The position numbers and the translations under genes were made by a program. A stretch of DNA of 19,533 bases from the NCBI GenBank assembly GCA_934489735.1, contig CAKSSR010000030.1:1-19533 (forward strand), in the 5' to 3' direction. Of this stretch, positions 15,839-19,533 are shown one piece after another. The stretch comes from an uncultured Eubacteriales bacterium. Lineage in GTDB: Bacteria; Bacillota; Clostridia; Oscillospirales; Acutalibacteraceae. A model generated the notes under the pieces. The model did not search any database. It saw only the letters and a program-made list of their open reading frames with translations, and was not told the DNA's origin. The stretch's first letter is position 1. Each line of letters begins with the position of its first letter.

Positions 15839-16683
15839 CACGTTCGTTTCATAAAAAAATATAAAAAGAGAATCAAGCAAAGTATGATGCAATAGAAAGA
15901 AAACAAATCAAAGAGAAAAAGAAATGCAGTGGAGATTTGCGATAATAGAAGATCCGAGACATCAGGGAAAGTAATAGCAGTTGACGGAAAGGCGATATGT
16001 AGCACAACAAAACCAAAACAAAGGCATTCAGCACTTCAAATAGTGACAGCATATTTAACAGAGAACGGAGTTGTTTTAGGGCAGGAGAAAGTACAAGAGA
16101 AGACCAATGAGATACCAGTATTTCAAGAGATGTTGGGATACTTGAAAATAAAAGGCAAGACAATAACAGCAGATGCAATGCATTGTCAAAAAGAGACATG
16201 TAAAAAGATAATAGAGAAAGAAGGGAATTATGTATTTGGACTAAAAGAGAATCAGAAGAGTCTGTACAAAGATGTAGAATTATACTTTCAGAGTAGTAAT
16301 ACAAATACAGATTTAGAGACATTCACAACAACTAAAAAGAATGGAGGAAGAATAAAAAAACGAATTTGTCGAAAGCTGTCAGATTTGTCATGGCTAGATC
16401 AAAGGAGTGAGTGGAGTGGATTAAGAACAGTATTTTCTGTTACAAGAATAGTGAAGAATAAAGATAAAACAACCGAAGATACTAGCTATTATATTTCCAG
16501 TTCAAAAGCTTCTGTAAAAGAATTGCTTTCGGTAAGTTAGCTTTGCTTCTGCATAAGCAATATCTAGCGTCTTCGTCCAAAGCTAAAAGGATCAGCATTA
16601 AGAGAAATATGTTTAACTGTTTATTGAATGATCACACTTCATTGCAACTTATTTCTTGTATTTGAATTTATGAAACGAGCCTG
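15839..16683 (+). mobile_element. ISAs1-family insertion sequence, degenerate copy 4
   Basis: Left end CACGTTCGTTTCATAAA (15839-15855) and right end, inward on the minus strand, CAGGCTCGTTTCATAAA (16683-16667): the best-preserved pair of terminal repeats in the window. No target duplication is seen. The right end is 19 bases before the -35 box of paralog C. Confidence 0.85.
15924..16674 (+). pseudogene. ISAs1-family transposase remnant, copy 4
   Basis: This copy holds the longest uninterrupted stretch of the transposase. From GKVIAVDGKAICSTTKPKQR (with the first catalytic Asp in AVDGKA) it runs through TENGVVLGQEKVQEK, TITADAMHCQKETC, FGLKENQKSLYKDVE, GGRIKKRICRKLSDLSWLDQ and VFSVTRIVKNKDKTTEDTSY. 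The N-terminal domain is deleted between EDPRHQG and GKVIAVDG, which also changes frame relative to ATG 15924. A second deletion near 16530 joins ELLS to the C-terminal FRKLALLLHKQ region at a CTTTC repeat and removes the MLDVVFSEDDC motif. The open frame 15929-16540 is therefore not a functional transposase. Confidence 0.8.
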
Positions 16684-16702
16684 AATTAATAATATAAAAC
16701 AC

Positions 16703-16731
16703 TTGACAAATATTATAACTTGTTGTATTAT
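16703..16731 (+). promoter_or_regulatory. Promoter of unknown-family paralog C
   Basis: TTGACA (16703-16708), 17-bp spacer, TATTAT (16726-16731), followed by the family ribosome binding site GAAAGGA at about 16751. Confidence 0.75.
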
Positions 16732-16766
16732 ATTACTATAAAACAAAACGAAAGGAATGATTTTAA

Positions 16767-17810
16767 ATGGCTACGCATCGTATTTTTTGTCATGATTATA
16801 GTAGAGCAGGAGGAATAACTAGTTTTTTTAGAAATAGCGAATATAGATTAGCTAGCTATACGAATTTGAACTTTGATGAGCTTTTAAATTTATTTAAGGA
16901 AAAGTTCAAACAAAAGTACGGATTAGCTGAATTTTCTAGAGAGGCTATAGATGGAACAAGATTAGATGACGGATTAGGCGGACAAGGTTCGCATTTAGTT
17001 GAGTATGATAACATTATGGAAACAGTAGATGAACTCAGGAAGATATTTTATGAGCCTGTTTATACAATGGTATATAACGGAAAATTTGAATTTGAAAGTG
17101 GTAATCAATTTGAAGGACATGGGATAGGATTTGTAGTGAAAACAGATAATGATAGACAAATATATATTGTACCTGATACTAATTTACTAATTTCAGGTGG
17201 AAAAGAAATTCTTAGAGTATTAAAAGAAAAAGACATTAGTAAATTTACTCAACGTGATGATATTGATTTAGCTGCGTTCTGCCCAAAATGTAGCGATGAC
17301 CCTGGTTTGTATTATTTTATTAACAGCAATATGGAAGTGGTTGGAACAGAGATATTTATGGACTATGGAGAATGTTTAGAATATTGTGAAAGAACATTGA
17401 AGGATGATAGTGAAACACCGATGCCATATACAGCAGACGCTGAACAACTAAAATTTTACATATATACAGCAGGAGAAAATAGTGATTATTATGGCAGATG
17501 GTATACAAGTGGCTACGTTACAGGATTTTTCAACGATAACAAAGACGGAGTCTATGTATTGCCAACAGGAAGAGCTTTTAATACACCAGATTGGAACAAG
17601 CTGTGTGATAAAATGAAAAATTGGGACTCTAGTAAAACAAGTTCGTTTTTAGAGATTAATAGATCAAATATAACATATTTTAAGCAATGGTGCATAGGCG
17701 AAAATGAACCAGGACTTACTCAGTTAGTTTATAATGGGAAATTACTGAGTGGGGGAGTATATCCAAACGTAAATGCTTATAAAAATCATTATTCAGGTGA
17801 AATGAGCTAA
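16767..17810 (+). CDS. Unknown-family paralog C (347 aa, internally duplicated)
   Basis: Most divergent of the three copies. It keeps the shared N-terminal motif (CHDYSR, FFRNS, YTNLNFDELLNLFKE, FSREAIDGTRL) and the two-half organisation (YNGKFEFESGNQFEGHGIGF with QIYIVPDTN; YTAGENSDYYGRWYTSGYVT with GVYVLPTGR). It has a 7-residue insertion between the halves (around DSETPMPYTADAEQ) and changed residues in the first half (EPVYTMVYNG, VVKTDNDRQ). The C-terminal 60 residues are nearly those of paralog B, which suggests gene conversion or selective constraint there. It has its own promoter, but its terminator is cut by the IS3 remnant. Cytosolic; function unknown. Confidence 0.75.
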   Translation: MATHRIFCHDYSRAGGITSFFRNSEYRLASYTNLNFDELLNLFKEKFKQKYGLAEFSREAIDGTRLDDGLGGQGSHLVEYDNIMETVDELRKIFYEPVYTMVYNGKFEFESGNQFEGHGIGFVVKTDNDRQIYIVPDTNLLISGGKEILRVLKEKDISKFTQRDDIDLAAFCPKCSDDPGLYYFINSNMEVVGTEIFMDYGECLEYCERTLKDDSETPMPYTADAEQLKFYIYTAGENSDYYGRWYTSGYVTGFFNDNKDGVYVLPTGRAFNTPDWNKLCDKMKNWDSSKTSSFLEINRSNITYFKQWCIGENEPGLTQLVYNGKLLSGGVYPNVNAYKNHYSGEMS

Positions 17811-17867
17811 CGTTTTGTTGATATTTTTTGATAAAAGTAAGCCGAGATATAAAATATTTAAGATAAG

Positions 17868-17884
17868 AACAGAAGACCAATAAT
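17868..17884 (+). other. Truncated terminator of paralog C
   Basis: The first arm (17868-17879) of the family terminator is present, but from about 17884 the sequence no longer matches the loop and second arm seen after paralogs A and B. IS3 sequence begins shortly after. The terminator is therefore probably inactive. Confidence 0.65.
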
Positions 17885-17899
17885 CGAATTATCCCAAAC

Positions 17900-18967
17900 T
17901 GTATAGACAGTATAAAAGGGCCCAATTGAGTAGACAATTAAAAATTAAATAAATTAAGCAATGAACTGATTTCGTTTTCTAACGGAGTCAGTTTTGTTTT
18001 AGATTGAATGCGATAATTGTTGTAAAAATTGACATATCTAACTATGAAACATTCAATATGCTCGTAATTAGATAGTTTAACCCTGCAAATATATTCAATT
18101 TTAAGTATTTAAAAGGAATCTTCGACCAAATCATTATCATATGGATTTCTACGTCTTGACGTTTGATATGACACAACACTGTTATCGTAAATATCTCTGA
18201 TTACAAATTAATAGCAATTACCTGTACTGTTGGTATGTACGATATATCGGTAACCCATTTTTGATTTAGTCTATCGGCTATAAATTATCTGTTAAACGAA
18301 TTGGGATATTTATATAAACGCTTTAATACATATTTGAATTTCTCAAGCTATATACGTACTCTGCGATATCCATAAGTATTTCTGCTCCTTCCCTGGCATT
18401 TTCTTATCTTATCAGCTGACTCTAAATCTCTATCAGGTATTTCTAACCTCTTTAAAAATGCATAATGCCCACTGCAAGGCACTTGAAGAAACTTGCACGT
18501 CTCATTTATACCATACTCGTTTTCGTACCTTAAGATTGATGTCCTCACTTTCTTTCTATAATATAAGAGAAAATCTTTCATTAATTTATTCTCCGTTTCT
18601 AATCTTTTTATATATCTCTCTTTATTTACTATTACATATCTTATTTGAACCAGTCTGTCTTGCTTTTGCACTTATAGTACCATACTTTCGCTTTTCCTTT
18701 GTCTACCTATCTTTTTAATTACCTCTCCTGCCTCTATCATTCGATCTCTTTTGCTCTTCCTTTTGAAAAAACCTCGAATTTGTTTATAACTCATCCACCA
18801 ATCTCTCTGTTATTTATCTATGTGTTAATCCTTGTCTTTTTATCTCTATTACTTCATTTTCATATAGTTTTATGCTTCTGTAATTCCTTGGCATAATTTT
18901 TACCTCTTGATATATATTCTACATCAAGAGGAACTTCTTTAATTGCCCTTTTTTACGGACTTGTTCA
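17900..18967 (-). mobile_element. IS3-family insertion sequence, degenerate
   Basis: The ends share an imperfect inverted repeat: both begin TG and contain AAAAGGGC then AATT (17900-17926, and 18967 inward). Inside are remnants of orfA and orfB on the minus strand. A small inverted repeat CTCTTGAT/ATCAAGAG (18903-18931) lies just before orfA. At 1.07 kb it is shorter than an intact IS3 element and carries many stops. Confidence 0.7.
18000..18896 (-). pseudogene. IS3-family transposase remnants (orfA and orfB)
   Basis: orfA starts near 18896 with MPRNYRSIKLYENEVIEIKR followed by QGLTHR, a helix-turn-helix N-terminus, but meets a stop (GAG to TAG/TAA type change) soon after. The intact piece 18348-18671 covers the orfA/orfB joint: a leucine-zipper-like NKERYIKRLETENKLMKDFL, then the orfB start with YGINETCKFLQVPCSGHYAF and RGTYGYRR-like RNTYGYRR. 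Downstream the rve integrase core is only in fragments: WVTDISYIPT, then IRDIYDNSVVSYQTS and YVNFYNNYRIQSK. The DDE triad is not intact as one frame, so the element is dead. Confidence 0.75.
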
Positions 18968-18982
18968 CTTTTTATCAATTCT

Positions 18983-19181
18983 TTATAAAAAATTCGGTAC
19001 AACTCCATTTGATTGCTCAAGTAGTACTGAATTTTCGTATAGCAATGTAATTACTGCCTGTTTATCTTTAAATAATTTATTAATTTCTGGATCTGTATCT
19101 TCATCATTTACCTGCCATGAAATTAAAATTTTATACTTATTATATGCATCTTCTTAATAAGAAGTATTTATTCTCTTGCTA
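18983..19181 (-). pseudogene. Small acidic array protein, copy R2 (degenerate)
   Basis: On the minus strand this continues the array after copy R1. The Trp codon of the KIRNW block has become TAG (19181-19179). A few codons after it (EVI of the family sequence) are deleted and a one-base insertion follows near 19150. Recognisable pieces remain: NKYKILIS, EINKLFKDKQAV, LLYENSVLLEQSN and a C-terminus VVPNFL, closest to copy L2. The IS3 remnant begins about 16 bases beyond its stop. Confidence 0.65.
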
Positions 19182-19508
19182 GTTCCTTATTTTACTCAGC
19201 TGTCTCTCTGTAACCAAGGTCCTCACTTTGTTTTTATTCTCATTATCTTTTAATAAATCCTCTATAACTTCACTTGATTGCTCTAATGATATTGAATTTT
19301 CATACAAGAATTCGATTAAATTCAAAGCTGTCTCTTTATCATCAAATGACTTGTCAATTTTTAATTCTATATCTTTACCGTCGGTTTGCTCTGAAATTAA
19401 AATTTTATATTTGTCGTAATCATTTTTTAATAAGAAGTATTTAATTACTCCTTCTCTTTGCCAATTTCTAATTTTACTCGATTTTCTTTCTGTAACTAAA
19501 TTTTTCAT
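19179..19508 (-). CDS. Small acidic array protein, copy R1 with fused start of next copy
   Basis: 109 residues from ATG 19508, with GAGGAG about 12 bases upstream. Residues 1-84 are a complete array protein (LVTERKSSKIRNW, IKYFLLKNDYDKYKILISEQ, SFDDKETALNLIEFLYENS, SLEQSSEVIEDLL). Unlike the left array there is no stop before the next unit: the frame runs through DNENKNK into VRTLVTERQLSKIRN and stops where the next copy has TAG for Trp. It may have been a two-domain fusion or separate genes with a GTG start for the second. The stretch encoding EFLYENSISLEQSSEVIED is nearly identical in DNA to copy L1, although the array lies in opposite orientation. Function unknown. Confidence 0.6.
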   Translation of the reverse strand: MKNLVTERKSSKIRNWQREGVIKYFLLKNDYDKYKILISEQTDGKDIELKIDKSFDDKETALNLIEFLYENSISLEQSSEVIEDLLKDNENKNKVRTLVTERQLSKIRN

Positions 19509-19533
19509 TATATTTTATTCTCCTCATTTTTTA
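19509..19533 (-). other. Continuation of the right small-protein array
   Basis: Upstream of copy R1 the minus strand reads AAAAATGAGGAGAATAAAAT, nearly the same linker as between copies L1 and L2. Another copy therefore probably lies just outside the window. Confidence 0.45.

Noticed and set aside
15873..16322. 149-residue open frame on the minus strand, hydrophobic and membrane-like
   Set aside because: It is the reverse complement of the ISAs1 copy 4 transposase remnant; its hydrophobic look comes from an A/G-rich coding strand.
1024..16693. Target-site duplications around the ISAs1 copies
   Set aside because: The ten bases on each side of copies 1 and 4 do not match, so no duplication can be claimed.
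11436..17810. Assigning the 340-residue family to a named toxin or enzyme
   Set aside because: No catalytic motif or family signature could be recognised with confidence, so it is left as unknown.
18458..18896. Plus-strand open frames resembling small membrane proteins
   Set aside because: They are antisense to the IS3 orfA/orfB remnants, which have recognisable transposase motifs.
1..19533. CRISPR array, tRNA or rRNA genes
   Set aside because: No evenly spaced short repeats with unique spacers and no tRNA- or rRNA-like sequence were seen. The repeated elements are coding units of about 280 bp or IS copies.

Overview
The window looks like a low-GC Bacillota chromosome, most likely a clostridial anaerobe. 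The evidence is AT-rich codon use, strong TTGACA/TATAAT promoters, purine-rich ribosome binding sites, and the typA and rlmD genes. I cannot name the genus. One conserved housekeeping block sits inside a decayed accessory region made of inactive mobile-element remnants and duplicated genes of unknown function.

Layout. 1-544: end of a tandem array (unit about 280 bp) of small acidic proteins, plus strand, closed by a terminator hairpin. 545-1033: no gene seen. 1034-2064: degenerate ISAs1-family element. 2084-5000: scar of an integrative or mobilizable element, visibly richer in GC. It holds an intact DnaQ-type exonuclease fused to a TPR-like region and a NUMOD1-like C-terminus, then a truncated MobC-like gene, a strong hairpin, a short fragment and a broken large serine recombinase. 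5230-9706: minus-strand cluster promoter - long structured leader - typA - DEDDh exonuclease with a zinc ribbon - rlmD, which looks like a ribosome/RNA-maintenance operon. 9810-10397: second ISAs1 remnant, inverted. 10439-11340: Rpn/PD-(D/E)XK nuclease gene with its own promoter and hairpin. 11370-17884: three paralogous genes for 340-347-residue proteins that I do not recognise, each a promoter-gene-terminator cassette. ISAs1 remnants lie just upstream of the second and third, and a HipA/CtkA-like kinase gene faces the second. 17900-18967: degenerate IS3-family element that has replaced half of the third cassette's terminator. 18983-19533: another piece of the small-protein array, now on the minus strand and partly pseudogenised.

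The main possible novelty is the pair of expanded unknown families. The 340-residue family is repeated three times with near-identical regulatory signals, and each protein contains an internal duplication of about 110 residues. The small-protein array appears at both window ends in opposite orientation. Together with an orphan HipA-like kinase and an Rpn nuclease this resembles a rapidly evolving defence, toxin-immunity or conflict locus. That functional reading is inference from context only. All four ISAs1 copies and the recombinase are internally deleted, and several deletion joints fall at short direct repeats, which suggests erosion by slippage or microhomology.
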